Both the position numbers and the translations under genes were made by a program. From Roseiarcus sp963806935 (lineage in GTDB: Bacteria; Pseudomonadota; Alphaproteobacteria; Rhizobiales; Beijerinckiaceae), in NCBI GenBank assembly GCA_963806935.1, contig CAWEAT010000008.1:62001-126000 (forward strand): a stretch of 64,000 nt of DNA. Reading direction: 5' to 3'. Under the pieces are notes generated by a model that was given only the letters and a program-made list of their open reading frames with translations, did no database searches and had not been told where the DNA came from. Every line of letters starts with the position of its first letter. Within the stretch, counting starts at the first letter, position 1. Of this stretch, positions 20,201-32,256 are shown piece by piece.

Positions 20201-20326
20201 GCGGGAGACGGAGCGCGATAAGCCACGCGCGCGCCCAAGTCAAGGATCGCATGCGGGCAGGAGCGGCCCTTGCGCGACGCCACAGGGGTCGGCCTCATTT
20301 CCCGCGCGCTTGCCCTCTTTGGCAGA

Positions 20327-20989
20327 CTAAAATTGGCTTGTGGCCAGCGACCATCGCCGCATCTCTTCGCGCGAGAGGACATGGACGGTGTCGGGCGGCA
20401 GCGACTCGGCCGTGCGCACGAGCGCGGGGTCGATTCCCATCCGACGCGCATAGCGTCCAAGCACGGCGACCATCGGCGGATCCGCGAAACTGCGAGTCAC
20501 CTGCGGCGGCTGCAAAAAACCACCCCCTTGGCTCTCTACGATCGACATCCGATGAAGCCCGATTTCGCTGCCGGGCGGCGCAACCCGGCGCACAGCGCCC
20601 ATGAGCGCGTAGACGCAAGCAGAGAGGCATTCGCCAATGAACGGGCCCGGATCACCCCCCGCCTCGAATCGTCCCACTACGCCTGCGATACGGAGGCCCC
20701 GCAAGATATGGCCGAAGACCATCGAGGCGACGACATTGCCGCCTCGGGAGTTGAAAAACACAATCCGTCGCAACCTGGTGTCGGCGCTGCCCGATTTGAG
20801 GAAATCGACAAAGGCCTGAGGCGTCTCAGCCTCGATGACGCCGTCGGCGACGATAACATCGGGACAATGCTTGCCGCATTCGTGGGATGCGAGCGGCGCG
20901 ACACGGAATCTCATCGCCCCGCCGCGCTCCTGCGCCGAAGCTGGGGTCAGCACAATTCCGCCGAGCATGAGAGCAGCGGTCAGCGCCAA
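20327..20989 (-). CDS. periplasmic ClpP/crotonase-fold protein (COG3904-like)
   Basis: Predicted exported protein of about 220 residues. N-terminal hydrophobic segment ALMLGGIVLTPASAQ looks like a signal peptide with cleavage after ASA. The body resembles the COG3904 group of ClpP-like periplasmic proteins: HECGKHCPDVIVADG, FFNSRGGNVVASM (substrate strand) and the CLSACVYALMGAVRR region where the nucleophile would be. The start is uncertain: the frame stays open upstream through tRNA-Val, which cannot be coding, and the only start after the tRNA other than a later ATG is TTG at 20989. No clear ribosome site. Confidence 0.7.
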   Translation of the reverse strand: MALTAALMLGGIVLTPASAQERGGAMRFRVAPLASHECGKHCPDVIVADGVIEAETPQAFVDFLKSGSADTRLRRIVFFNSRGGNVVASMVFGHILRGLRIAGVVGRFEAGGDPGPFIGECLSACVYALMGAVRRVAPPGSEIGLHRMSIVESQGGGFLQPPQVTRSFADPPMVAVLGRYARRMGIDPALVRTAESLPPDTVHVLSREEMRRWSLATSQF

Positions 20990-21012
20990 GAGCGCCCGAA
21001 AGCGCGCGCCGC

Positions 21013-21088
21013 TGGTGGGCGGTGACGGGCTCGAACCGCCGACCCTCTCGGTGTAAACGAGATGCTCTGCCAACTGAGCTAACCGCCC
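21013..21088 (-). tRNA. tRNA-Val (TAC)
   Basis: A 76-nt cloverleaf with encoded CCA. Acceptor GGGCGGT pairs with ACCGCCC; D-arm TAGCTCAGTTGGCAGAG; anticodon TAC in the CTCGT/ACGAG-like stem loop; T-arm CGGTTCGAGCCCG. Sits between the HU gene and the periplasmic protein gene on the same strand. Confidence 0.96.
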
Positions 21089-21257
21089 TCGCCGCCGCCG
21101 CACTCGCAGTACGGCAAGCCCCGGACACTACAAACTCGCGGCTGGCTCGCCAAGCGTATGCGGACGTCGCTCGCGAAGAGCGCGAGCTGACGACCGGCGA
21201 CCGCGGACCTGCCCCCCGACTTCCCCCAGAGGCGTCGCGGAACGCGTGGAATCTCGA

Positions 21258-21548
21258 TTATTTCTTGGCTGACTTCTTGTTGAGGCTCGCCTTCAGCGCC
21301 GCGCCGGGCTTGAAACGCGCGTTCCTCGACGCGGCGATTTTTATTTCCTTGCCGGTCGCCGGATTGCGCCCCTTCCCGGCCGCGCGCTCGCGCACGGAGA
21401 AGGTGCCGAATCCGACCAGACGCACTTCCTCGCCCTTCTTCAACGTCTTCTCGATTCCGCCGAGCACAGCATCGAGCGCGGTCTGAGCTGCGACCTTGGT
21501 CAAATCCGCTTCCGTCGCGATATGATCGACGAGCTCAAGCTTATTCAT
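21258..21548 (-). CDS. hup: DNA-binding protein HU
   Basis: Histone-like nucleoid protein of 96 residues. MNKLELVDHIA at the start, then the HU signature GFGTFSVRERAAGKGRNPATG with the DNA-binding arm proline, and a Lys-rich tail KKSAKK. ATG 21548 follows GGAGAGG. Placed after lon, as in many proteobacteria (lon-hup). Confidence 0.96.
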   Translation of the reverse strand: MNKLELVDHIATEADLTKVAAQTALDAVLGGIEKTLKKGEEVRLVGFGTFSVRERAAGKGRNPATGKEIKIAASRNARFKPGAALKASLNKKSAKK

Positions 21549-21909
21549 ATTGGCCTCTCCGTTCGAATGCGGCGCTCGGTTGTCGGCGCCGGTTCTGAAG
21601 TCCGGCGCCTTCAGCGCCTCTAAGACGCGGCGATTGCGCCGCCGCGCGCTCATACTCGTCCCTCCCCTTGAAGGCGCTCATCGCCGCCCCAGGCAAATCG
21701 ACAGCAGAGTTCGATCCATAGCTCGCCGTTTCGTCCAAGGAACGCAAGCGTTCCCGGGGATCACAGGCGAAAAAAGTGTGCTTTTGCCGCTGAAAAATGC
21801 CCTGCTACCAAAAAAAGCCGCGAATTCCGAAGAATTCGCGGCTATTGTCGGTTAACTCAGGCCCGGGTGGCGATACGCCTGGTTCAGGAGCGCCGCCGTG
21901 GCCGGGCCA
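21549..21909 (-). other. intergenic region between lon and hup
   Basis: 361 bases without a gene. It holds the lon terminator hairpin (21809-21843) and a 7-2-7 inverted repeat, GGAACGC-N2-GCGTTCC, at 21739-21754 that could be an operator or a second hairpin ahead of hup. The hup promoter must lie here, but I do not see a convincing consensus. Confidence 0.6.
21809..21843 (-). terminator. intrinsic terminator of lon
   Basis: On the minus strand: a perfect 12-bp stem (AGCCGCGAATTC with its complement), a TTCG tetraloop, followed by a run of seven T. It lies 67 bases after the lon stop. Classical Rho-independent form; it separates lon from hup. Confidence 0.92.
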
Positions 21910-24333
<2,424 letters not shown>

Positions 24334-24578
24334 GACTGTCCTGAATTCCGGGAGCCGGCATGCCTGCCTGCTCCGCTCCTTCTATTTTCTGACCTTGAAC
24401 GACGAACGCCCAAATCAACCAATCGAAGCGCCCGTCGCTCGCGTTCCCTCGCCTGAAGCGAGTCGAAACTGCATGACGCAAATTTCGTGCCCAAGCCCTC
24501 GCGAGAATCACCGGTCTCGGCACGAAAGATGGGCGTCCAACCTGCGACTTTCAAGCAGCGCAGGACTTGAACGCAAGA

Positions 24579-25832
24579 TCAGCTCGCGCGCTCGGCCCGC
24601 TCGGCATAGATATAAAGCGGGCGAGCCTTGCCTTCGACGACTTCAGGGCCGATCACCACCTGTTCGACGCCGTCGAGTCCCGGCAGTTCAAACATCGTGT
24701 CGAGCAAAATGCTCTCCATGATCGAGCGTAAGCCGCGGGCGCCGGTGCGCCGCTCGATCGCCTTCTTGGCGACGACGCTGAGCGCCTCCTCCTGGATGGT
24801 GAGGTCGGTGTTCTCCATCTCGAACAGGCGCTGATATTGTTTGACGAGCGCGTTCTTGGGCTCGGTCAGGATTTTCTTCAGCGCGTCCTCGTCGAGGTCC
24901 TCGAGCGTCGCGATGACCGGCAGGCGGCCAACGAATTCGGGAATGAGGCCGAACTTCAGCAGGTCCTCCGGTTCGACCTCGCGAAACACTTCGCCCGTGC
25001 GCCGGTCGTCAGGCGACTGAACCTTGGCGGAAAAGCCGATTGAAGTTCCCTTGCCGCGCGCCGAGATGATTCGCTCAAGGCCGGAAAACGCACCGCCGCA
25101 AATGAACAGAATGTTGGTCGTGTCGACCTGGAGAAATTCCTGTTGGGGATGCTTGCGCCCGCCTTGCGGCGGAACGCTTGCGATCGTTCCTTCCATGATC
25201 TTGAGCAACGCCTGCTGCACGCCCTCGCCCGACACGTCCCGGGTGATCGACGGATTGTCGGACTTGCGGCTGATCTTGTCGATTTCGTCAATGTAGACGA
25301 TGCCGCGCTGCGCCCGCTCGACATTGTAGTCGGAAGCCTGGAGCAGCTTCAAAATGATGTTCTCGACGTCCTCGCCGACATAGCCGGCTTCAGTCAGTGT
25401 CGTGGCGTCGGCCATGGTGAAAGGCACATCGAGGATGCGCGCGAGCGTCTGCGCGAGCAGGGTCTTGCCCGAACCGGTCGGACCAATCAGCAGGATATTG
25501 GATTTCGCGAGTTCGACGTCGCCGTGTTTGGTGGCGTGATTGAGGCGCTTGTAGTGATTGTGGACGGCGACCGACAGAACGCGCTTCGCCTGAGGCTGAC
25601 CAATCACATAATCGTCGAGAACCTTGCAGATTTCGCGCGGTGTCGGGATGCCGTCCTTGCTTTTGACCAGCGCGGTCTTGCTCTCCTCGCGGATGATGTC
25701 CATGCACAGCTCGACGCATTCATCGCAGATGAACACCGTCGGGCCAGCGATGAGCTTGCGAACCTCGTGCTGGCTCTTGCCGCAGAATGAGCAATAGAGC
25801 GTATTTTTGGCGTCGCCTTCGGCCTTGGCCAT
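24579..25832 (-). CDS. clpX: ATP-dependent Clp protease ATP-binding subunit ClpX
   Basis: Unfoldase partner of ClpP, 417 residues. N-terminal C4 zinc domain (Cys14, 17, 36, 39), Walker A GPTGSGKTLLA, Walker B IVYIDEIDKI, and sensor-2 region RRTGARGLRS. Start at ATG 25832 (MAKAEGDAKNTLYC) with GGAGAAAAGC upstream; an open extension of 23 codons before it has no support. 265 bases separate it from clpP. Confidence 0.97.
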   Translation of the reverse strand: MAKAEGDAKNTLYCSFCGKSQHEVRKLIAGPTVFICDECVELCMDIIREESKTALVKSKDGIPTPREICKVLDDYVIGQPQAKRVLSVAVHNHYKRLNHATKHGDVELAKSNILLIGPTGSGKTLLAQTLARILDVPFTMADATTLTEAGYVGEDVENIILKLLQASDYNVERAQRGIVYIDEIDKISRKSDNPSITRDVSGEGVQQALLKIMEGTIASVPPQGGRKHPQQEFLQVDTTNILFICGGAFSGLERIISARGKGTSIGFSAKVQSPDDRRTGEVFREVEPEDLLKFGLIPEFVGRLPVIATLEDLDEDALKKILTEPKNALVKQYQRLFEMENTDLTIQEEALSVVAKKAIERRTGARGLRSIMESILLDTMFELPGLDGVEQVVIGPEVVEGKARPLYIYAERAERAS

Positions 25833-26097
25833 CGCTTTTCTCCATTTAGGCCGCTTCCGCCGAAGCGAGTCGTCAAACGCCTGACCGCGCAGCCTAACCA
25901 AACCACCCTAACGAAACGTAGCCTTCGACCCTGCCTCGCCGTTTCCTGCCTAAGCCCGCCTTCCGCCCGACGCAGAAGCGCCAGTTGGGATTTGGCAAGC
26001 AACCACCAAATTGCACGCAAAATCAAGCCCGCGCGGCAAAATTCCGGACGCCAGGCGCCAAAACCCGGCCAAGCTGACGAATTCAATCGGCTGTCGG

Positions 26098-26733
26098 CTA
26101 TACTTTGACCTCTTCCAGCTCAACGGCGCGCTTAGTCGTCACTTCGTCGACGATTCCGAACGCCTTCGCCTCCTCAGCCGACATGAAATGATCGCGATCC
26201 AGCGTTCTTTCAATGGCTTCGTAAGATTGGCCGGTGTGGTGGACATAAATCTCATTGAGCCGCCGCTTGACCTTCAGAATATCCTCAGCATGCCGCTGGA
26301 TATCCGACGCCTGACCCTGAAACCCCCCCGAAGGCTGATGCACCATGATGCGGGAATTGGGCAGCGCAAATCGCGATCCTTTCTCGCCTGCAGCAAGCAG
26401 CAGCGAACCCATTGATGCGGCTTGCCCGATGCACATCGTTGTCACCTTGGGACGAATAAACTGCATGGTATCGTAGATCGACAGCCCGGCGGTGACAATG
26501 CCGCCCGGAGAATTCACGTAGAGCGCGATTTCCTTTTTGGGATTGTCCGCCTCCAGAAAAAGCAGTTGGGCGACGACCAACGACGCCGACAGGTCATCGA
26601 CCGGGCCAATCATGAAAATGATGCGTTCGCGCAACAATCGCGAAAAAATATCGAACGAGCGCTCGCCGCGCGCCGATTGCTCGATCACGATCGGGACGAG
26701 GTTATTGGTGTAATAATCGACTGGATCGCGCAT
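26098..26733 (-). CDS. clpP: ATP-dependent Clp protease proteolytic subunit ClpP
   Basis: A 211-residue serine protease. Catalytic triad: Ser in GQAASMGSLL, His in MVHQPSGG, Asp in the ERTLDRDHFMS motif. Start ATG 26733 (MRDPVDYYTNN) with AAAGG five bases upstream. It lies between tig and clpX in the usual tig-clpP-clpX-lon order. The 140-base gap to tig holds a 16-base near-palindrome (26842-26857) with no T-run. Confidence 0.97.
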   Translation of the reverse strand: MRDPVDYYTNNLVPIVIEQSARGERSFDIFSRLLRERIIFMIGPVDDLSASLVVAQLLFLEADNPKKEIALYVNSPGGIVTAGLSIYDTMQFIRPKVTTMCIGQAASMGSLLLAAGEKGSRFALPNSRIMVHQPSGGFQGQASDIQRHAEDILKVKRRLNEIYVHHTGQSYEAIERTLDRDHFMSAEEAKAFGIVDEVTTKRAVELEEVKV

Positions 26734-26874
26734 AGGACCTTTCTTTCGCCAGATCGTGCCGGCGCCCCGCGGCGGCCTCAAACTCAACATAAGCGCCCAA
26801 GGCCGCCCCGAAAAGGGCTGCCCGGCAGCGGACCCGCGTGAAGCCGAAGTTTCGGCTCGAGCGCCTCGTCGCTT

Positions 26875-28267
26875 TCAGGCCGAGGGTGGCTCGTTTTCGA
26901 TCGTCGGTTGACCCGGGACCTCGTCGTCGATCGGCTTGAGAAGCTCCTCCCTGGTCACCTTGCGATCCGCGACCTTGGCGAGCCCGAGGATATGGTCGAC
27001 AACCTTCTCCTCGTAGATCGGGGCGCGCAACTCGGCCAGCGCCTGGTTATTGTTGCGGTAGAAGTCCCAGACCTGCTTTTCCTGGCCGGGGAAGGATCGC
27101 GCCCGGGCAATCAGCGCCTGAGTCATCTCGTCGTCTGAGACCTTCACCTCAGCCCTCGTTCCGACCTCGGCGAGCAGGAGCCCGAGTCGCACCCGGCGTT
27201 CGGCGATCTTGTGGTAGTCGGCGCGCGCAGCCTCCTCCGTGGTGTTCTCATCCGCGAAGCTGCGGCCTGCGGCCTTCTGCTCGCGCGTCACCTGCTCCCA
27301 GATTGAGTTCGAACTCCTGGTTGACGAGCCCCTCGGGCAACTCGAAGGAATAGAGCTGGTCGAGTTGGTCGAGCAGCTGGCGTTTGAGCTTATCGCGCGA
27401 GGCGCGCGCATATTCGGAAGTGAGCCGGTCGCGGATCATCTCCTTGAGTTTGTCGAGGCCTTCGAAGCCGACGCTTTTGGCAAACTCGTCGTCAATGGCG
27501 AGCGGATCGGGGGCGGCGACAGCCTTGACGGTCACTGCGAAATCGCCGGTTTTCCCGGCGAGCGCCCGCACGGCGTACGCCTCCGGGAAGGTCCCCTGAA
27601 TCGCACGTTTTTCTCCAGCGGCGACGCCAACGAGCTGGTCCTCGAATCCCGGAATGAAGGTGCTTGAGCCCAACGCAACCTGAACGTCCCTGCCCTCGCC
27701 GCCCTCGAACGGAACGCCGTTGATCGTTCCGTCGAAGTCGATCGTGACGCGATCGTGGTTCTCCGCCGTCGCTCCCGCTGGCTTCTCGGCGTAGGTGCGA
27801 CGCTCCTGCGCCAACCGTTCGAGCGCGCGCTCAATATCGGCAGGCTCGACGTCCGTGGTCGGGCGCTCGAGCGAGATCTGCGAGAAATCGCCAATCTCGA
27901 ACACCGGCAGCACCTCGAGCGCGACCTTGAAGTTGAGGTCGCCTCGGGCCTCGAGGGCAGCGTCAATCGCAGCCTGATCGCCCGGCAGCTCGACCTTCGG
28001 CTCGCGGGCGAGGCGCAAATGATTGTCGTCAACGATCTTCTTGTTGGCGCTGGCGATGGCCTCCTGTACGACGTCGGCCATCACCGACTTCCCGTAGACC
28101 CGACGCAAATGCTCGACCGGCACCTTGCCGGGCCGGAAGCCGTTGATCCGGACCTTTGCCTTCAGTTCGGCCAACTGCCCATCAAGTTTCGCCGCCAGGT
28201 CGCTCGCCGGGAGCGAAATGTCGTATTCGCGCTTAAGCCCTTGGCTCAGCGTCTCGGTCACCTGCAT
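26875..28267 (-). CDS. tig: trigger factor, frameshifted by +1
   Basis: Ribosome-associated chaperone and peptidyl-prolyl isomerase. The N-terminal ribosome-binding domain contains GFRPGKVP; a PPIase domain follows (EPADIERALERLAQERRTY ... FIPGFEDQLVG). The frame is lost at the TT doublet 27308-27309; removing one base gives PEGLVNQEFDSIWEQVT and a normal C-terminal domain, 463 residues in all. The corrected site is GACTC (GANTC). Start ATG 28267 (MQVTETLSQG); AAGGCGGAAC lies upstream. Confidence 0.92.
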
Positions 28268-28373
28268 CTTACGTTCCGCCTTGTCGTCGTCGTGGCCCAT
28301 GGCCGCGACTGGCCGATAACTTTCCGTCGTCCGATCGTCATTTGGTCCCTGGCGCTCGCGGCTTCGGAGGAAA

Positions 28374-28458
28374 TGGTGCGGGCGGAGGGACTCGAACCCC
28401 CACGACTTACGTCACCGGAACCTAAATCCGGCGCGTCTACCAATTCCGCCACGCCCGC
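28374..28458 (-). tRNA. tRNA-Leu (TAG)
   Basis: An 85-nt class II tRNA with encoded CCA. Acceptor GCGGGCG pairs with CGCCCGC; D-arm TGGCGGAATTGGTAGACGC; anticodon loop TTTAGGT with TAG; a long variable arm GTGACGTAAGTCGT typical of Leu; T-arm GGGTTCGAGTCCC. Just upstream of tig on the same strand. Confidence 0.96.
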
Positions 28459-28560
28459 CGCAAGCGCCGGCTTGACGAGGCGGCATTGCTTCGCGCGGGC
28501 TCTATATCAGCTTGCCGGGCGTCCGCCATAGAAAAAAGCAGGTCCACCCGCTTTGTCGGC

Positions 28561-28725
28561 TCATTTGCGCACCACGGCGGCGATTGCGATGGTGAACAGG
28601 CCAGCCCCGAGGAGAACGCCTGTTGCGCCGGTCGCGCGCTCGGGTAACAACAGCGCCGCGAACATGAGCCGCGCCAAGGCGACACAAACGGCGGCAAACC
28701 CTAGGGATGCCATGAACTTACGCAT
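28561..28725 (-). CDS. small two-helix membrane protein, unknown
   Basis: A 54-residue hydrophobic protein, MRKFMASLGFAAVCVALARL at the start and two predicted membrane helices. The ATG at 28725 has a strong GAGGAG site 9 bases upstream, which is the main reason to accept it. It is divergent from the cupredoxin gene, with 58 bases between the two starts, so they probably share a promoter region. I recognise no family. Confidence 0.6.
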   Translation of the reverse strand: MRKFMASLGFAAVCVALARLMFAALLLPERATGATGVLLGAGLFTIAIAAVVRK

Positions 28726-28783
28726 GGTTACGCGCTCCTCGCCGGACGAGGCGCAAATCTCGGGCCAGGCGCCGCGTCCCAAA

Positions 28784-30170
28784 ATGGCGCAGCGAACTTC
28801 ATGCCCGACCCGGCGCGTGGTCCTGGGCGGCGGATTGGCCGCAGCAGCCTGGGCTCTTAGCGGGAGGGCCGGTGCGGATGCGCTGGCCCCCGGCGGGGAT
28901 GATTTGGTCCGTTTCGAAGCCGCGGCGGCGCCGCTTCAACTCCAGCCGCCGCCGGCCGCGGCGGCCGCCGCTTATGCCTACGGAGGCGCGATCCCGGGCC
29001 CGCTCCTTAAAGTGAGGCAGGGCGGGGAGCTCAAACTGAGGTTCGCCAACAAGCTCGCCGAGCCGACGACATTGAGCTTTCCCGGCTTGCGGGCGTCGAA
29101 TGCCGCCGCGGGCGTCGGCGGCCTTACGCAGGAGCGCCTCAGGTCTGGCGCCAGCGCCGAAATCCGGTTCATTGCGCCCGACGCGGGCTTCAATCTCTAC
29201 CTGCCGCATGCAGGTGTGTCCGACCCCGCGCAGCAGGGACGTGGGCTGTTCGGGCCAATCATCGTCGAGGAGGCGGTCAAGCCGGATGTCGATCTGGATG
29301 CCGCGATCGTGCTGTCGGATTGGAACAGCGACGCCGACGGGCAGATCAGGGACGATTTCTCCGATATCGCCGCCGGCAGGGGAAACGGGCGCAGAGGCAG
29401 CCTCGTGTTCGCCAACGGCGCGGCCGCCCCGCTGAAACTCAGCGCTGCGCCAGGAGCGCGGGTGCGGCTTCGTCTTGGCACCGCGGCGACGGCCCGACTG
29501 GCGGTCGTGGCCATCGAGGGCGCGAAAACCGTCATCGTCGCCGTCGACGGCCAGCCGAGCGAGCCGTTCGAGCCGCTGAACAACCAGTTCCCGATGGGGC
29601 CCGGCGCCCGTTTCGAGCTTATGGTCGATATGCCGCGCGACCTTGGGGCCAGCGTTCGCCTCGTTTTGCGGGCCGACGCCGGCCAGGCCGATCGCCCGTT
29701 CGTCGTCGTCACGACGGATGGCGACCCGGTCGCCGCCCGTTCCGAGCCGCAGCGCCTCGCCCCCAATCCGCTGCTGCCGGCGGAGATCGCGCTCGAATCG
29801 GCGCGACGCTGCGACTTTGTCATCAGCGGCGGCGGATCGTCGCCGTTCGCAATCAATGGGGCGACTTTCGTCGACTGGTCGGCGAAGCCGGCATATGCGC
29901 TGCCGCGGGGCGCGCCGACCGTGTTCGCGCTTGCCAACAAGACCGCGGTCGTCCAGGCGTTGCGGCTATGGGGGCATGCCGCGCGCCTCCTGCATTCGAT
30001 GGACGACGGCTGGGAGCCCTATTGGCGCGACACCGTCCTCATCCAACCTGGCCGGACTGCGCACATCGCCTTTGTCGCCGACAACCCTGGCAAATGGCCG
30101 CTCGAGTTCGGCGATCCCCGAACACCGCGCGGCCGGAGTGGGATCGTGGTTTCAGGTCAGACAGGCCTGA
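28784..30170 (+). CDS. multicopper-oxidase-like cupredoxin protein lacking Cu ligands, frameshifted by +1
   Basis: Three-cupredoxin architecture. A twin-arginine signal (TRRVVLGGGLAA) at residues 9-20 predicts Tat export. Normal multicopper oxidase landmarks are recognisable (IPGPLLKVRQGGELKLRF, EPYWRDTVLIQPG, IAFVADNPGKWP) but the HxH and HCH copper ligands are replaced (YLPHAG; PLEFGDPEH). The frame is lost at CCCC 30116-30119; with three C it ends as AAGVGSWFQVRQA, matching the family tail, 461 residues. Possibly a structural protein like SufI/FtsP rather than an oxidase. Confidence 0.8.
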
Positions 30171-30191
30171 TCTCGAGTTCCGTGGGCCGTT

Positions 30192-31202
30192 CTATGCGAG
30201 CATTCTATAGCGACGGATCAGCAGATAGACGAGGAGCGCCGCAAGCGCGCAAAAGACGGCGGCGTACAGCGTTCCATAGTCCGAATCGCCGAACGGCAGA
30301 CCCTTCGTGTTCATGCCAAAGAACCCGGTGACAAAGGCCGGGGGCAAGAGGACTGTTGTGACGACAGTGAGCACGAAGAGATTTCGGTTGGTCGCAGTCG
30401 CCAGTTGCGCCGCCATTTCGTCCTGCAGCAGCCGCGCCCGATCGGCCTGGAGACGAAGGTCGGCGTGAAACGAGCCGACCCGTTGCCTCACCCGCAAGCA
30501 CAGATCGCGATAGGCGGGGAGGACGCTTTCCGCGCGATGGTGTTCGAGTTGCGCGAGTAGCCCGTGCGCGGCCTGCATGAGCCGCTCGTGCCGCGACATG
30601 CCTCTCCTGAGCCTTAGCAACGCCGCGCTTTCGTCGCTGAAGGTCTCAGACAGCACGCGGTCCTCGATCTGATCAAGCTGGCCTGCGATTTTGTGCGTGG
30701 CTTCGCCGAGCAAATCCGCAGCGGCGACGAGAAGGCTTTCGAACAGCGCGGCGCTGTCATCGAATGTGACTCCGGCCTGGATCTGATCGTGCACCACACG
30801 CGTGGAATTGACCGGATGACGCCGCGCAGTGAGAAGGAACTGCGGCCTCAGAGCGAAGCGTATGTCGGCCGATTCCCCGCTGGCGGAATTGTCGTCCTCG
30901 CGGCGCAGATCGTACAACGTGCCCCACATGGCGTCGCCGCGCCACTCGAGCCGCGGATGACGGTCCTGGGACAGCAGAACCTCGCGCGCCTCGGGCGGAA
31001 CGGCCTCCTGCGCGGCAAGCCAATCATGGGTGCGGGCGTTTGCGAGAATGAGATGCATCCATAAGAACCGCCGCCCGTGCATGAGGTCGAACGACGAGCC
31101 GCCCCCCAGCAGGCGGCCGCGCCCGTTCTCATCGAACTCGAATGCCCACGCCACCCCCGGTCCGACATCGGCCAAGTCAACTCGCGTTGGCTGTGCGGTC
31201 AT
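30192..31202 (-). CDS. CorA-family transporter, ZntB-like
   Basis: A 336-residue CorA-superfamily protein: large cytosolic alpha/beta domain, long coiled helix region (residues about 150-270) and two C-terminal membrane helices joined by the GMN loop (GFFGMNTKGLPFG). The GMNTxGxP form is typical of the ZntB zinc branch. Start at ATG 31202 (MTAQPTRVDL) with GGAG upstream. It lies 55 bases behind a second CorA gene and is convergent with the cupredoxin gene. Confidence 0.85.
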   Translation of the reverse strand: MTAQPTRVDLADVGPGVAWAFEFDENGRGRLLGGGSSFDLMHGRRFLWMHLILANARTHDWLAAQEAVPPEAREVLLSQDRHPRLEWRGDAMWGTLYDLRREDDNSASGESADIRFALRPQFLLTARRHPVNSTRVVHDQIQAGVTFDDSAALFESLLVAAADLLGEATHKIAGQLDQIEDRVLSETFSDESAALLRLRRGMSRHERLMQAAHGLLAQLEHHRAESVLPAYRDLCLRVRQRVGSFHADLRLQADRARLLQDEMAAQLATATNRNLFVLTVVTTVLLPPAFVTGFFGMNTKGLPFGDSDYGTLYAAVFCALAALLVYLLIRRYRMLA

Positions 31203-31257
31203 CTCCGTCTCCCGCCCTCCAATAAGCGGCCTCTCCCGGGCAGTGGCTTCGGCCGCC

Positions 31258-32256
31258 TTATAGCCACTTTTTCCACCGGAAGAACACGTAAGGCCCGATC
31301 CCGGCAACGACCATGAGGCAGAGCGCCAGCGGATAGCCCCAACGCCACTCAAGCTCCGGCATCTCCTTGAAATTCATACCGTAGATCGAGGCGATGACGG
31401 TCGGCGGCATGAAAATCACGGCGAGCACCGAGAAGAGCTTGATGATGTCGTTCTGCGCGAGGTTGATGAGTCCGAGCGTCGCGTCCAGCAGGAACTGCAC
31501 CTTCTGCGCCTTGAAGCTCGCGTCCTGCTCCAGCGACTGCAGGTCGCGCAGCGCCGCCTTCGTCGCCTCCCGCACCGGCTTCGGCGTGTTTGCGGATCGC
31601 CCTTCCGACGACAGGAAGAGCAACAATCGCTCGATCGACACCAGGCTTTCGCGGAGATTCGAGATCTTCTCGTCCTCGCGCCCGAGCGCATCAAGGGTCG
31701 CTGAATAGATCTGGCTCCGCCGGCTCTGGTCGCCCTTGGCCCGGAAGACCGTGCTTGCGATCGAGTCGAGCTCCACGCCGACCTTGTTCAGCGCACGGGC
31801 CGAACGATTGACGATGGTGTTGACGAGGCCGACCGCCACCGCGTCGGGGTTAAGCGCCAGCGCACCCGACTTGCAGAGTTTCTGCCCGAATAGCTCGAAC
31901 GCATCGCCGGGATCGTAGCGCACGGTGACCAGCGTGGCCGGCGTCAGAATGAACGTCACGTCGGCGACATCGGGCGTTCCTTCCGGTTCGCTTACGACGC
32001 TGCCTTTCAGGTAACGGACTCCGTTTTCGGCGTAATAGGATTCGGGCGGCTCGGTGAAGTCGGGGTCGGCGCGCGAGGGCACCTTGCAGCCGAGATAGAG
32101 TTCGACCTTGCGGTCCTCGGCTGCGGTCGGTTCGACCATGTCGAGCCACACGGCGCCAGGCGGGACTGGCTCGGCGGCTGCGAGAACTTGTCGAGCAACC
32201 GGCGGGACCGCCGCCGCGTCCCCAGCGGCCTTCGCGACATAGTGGACGATGATCAC
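31258..32256 (-). CDS. corA: magnesium/cobalt transporter CorA
   Basis: A 332-residue CorA with the YGMNF signature between two C-terminal helices (IFMPPTVIASIYGMNF, then FKEMPELEW) as in Mg2+ channels. The N-terminal cytosolic domain carries a typical WLDMVEPTAAED start. First of two tandem CorA-superfamily genes with different GMN loops, so likely different ion preferences. No Mg riboswitch is evident upstream. Confidence 0.9.
   Translation of the reverse strand: MIIVHYVAKAAGDAAAVPPVARQVLAAAEPVPPGAVWLDMVEPTAAEDRKVELYLGCKVPSRADPDFTEPPESYYAENGVRYLKGSVVSEPEGTPDVADVTFILTPATLVTVRYDPGDAFELFGQKLCKSGALALNPDAVAVGLVNTIVNRSARALNKVGVELDSIASTVFRAKGDQSRRSQIYSATLDALGREDEKISNLRESLVSIERLLLFLSSEGRSANTPKPVREATKAALRDLQSLEQDASFKAQKVQFLLDATLGLINLAQNDIIKLFSVLAVIFMPPTVIASIYGMNFKEMPELEWRWGYPLALCLMVVAGIGPYVFFRWKKWL

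Noticed and set aside
20990..21103. Longer N-terminus for the periplasmic ClpP-like protein
   Set aside because: The added sequence is only the translation of tRNA-Val.
27300..27315. Programmed +1 frameshifting at GAGTTC/GAACTC sites in tig, nuoG, nuoE and nuoK
   Set aside because: The genes are unrelated, the families are not known to need frameshifting, there is no rare codon or stop at the sites, and the GANTC link explains them better.
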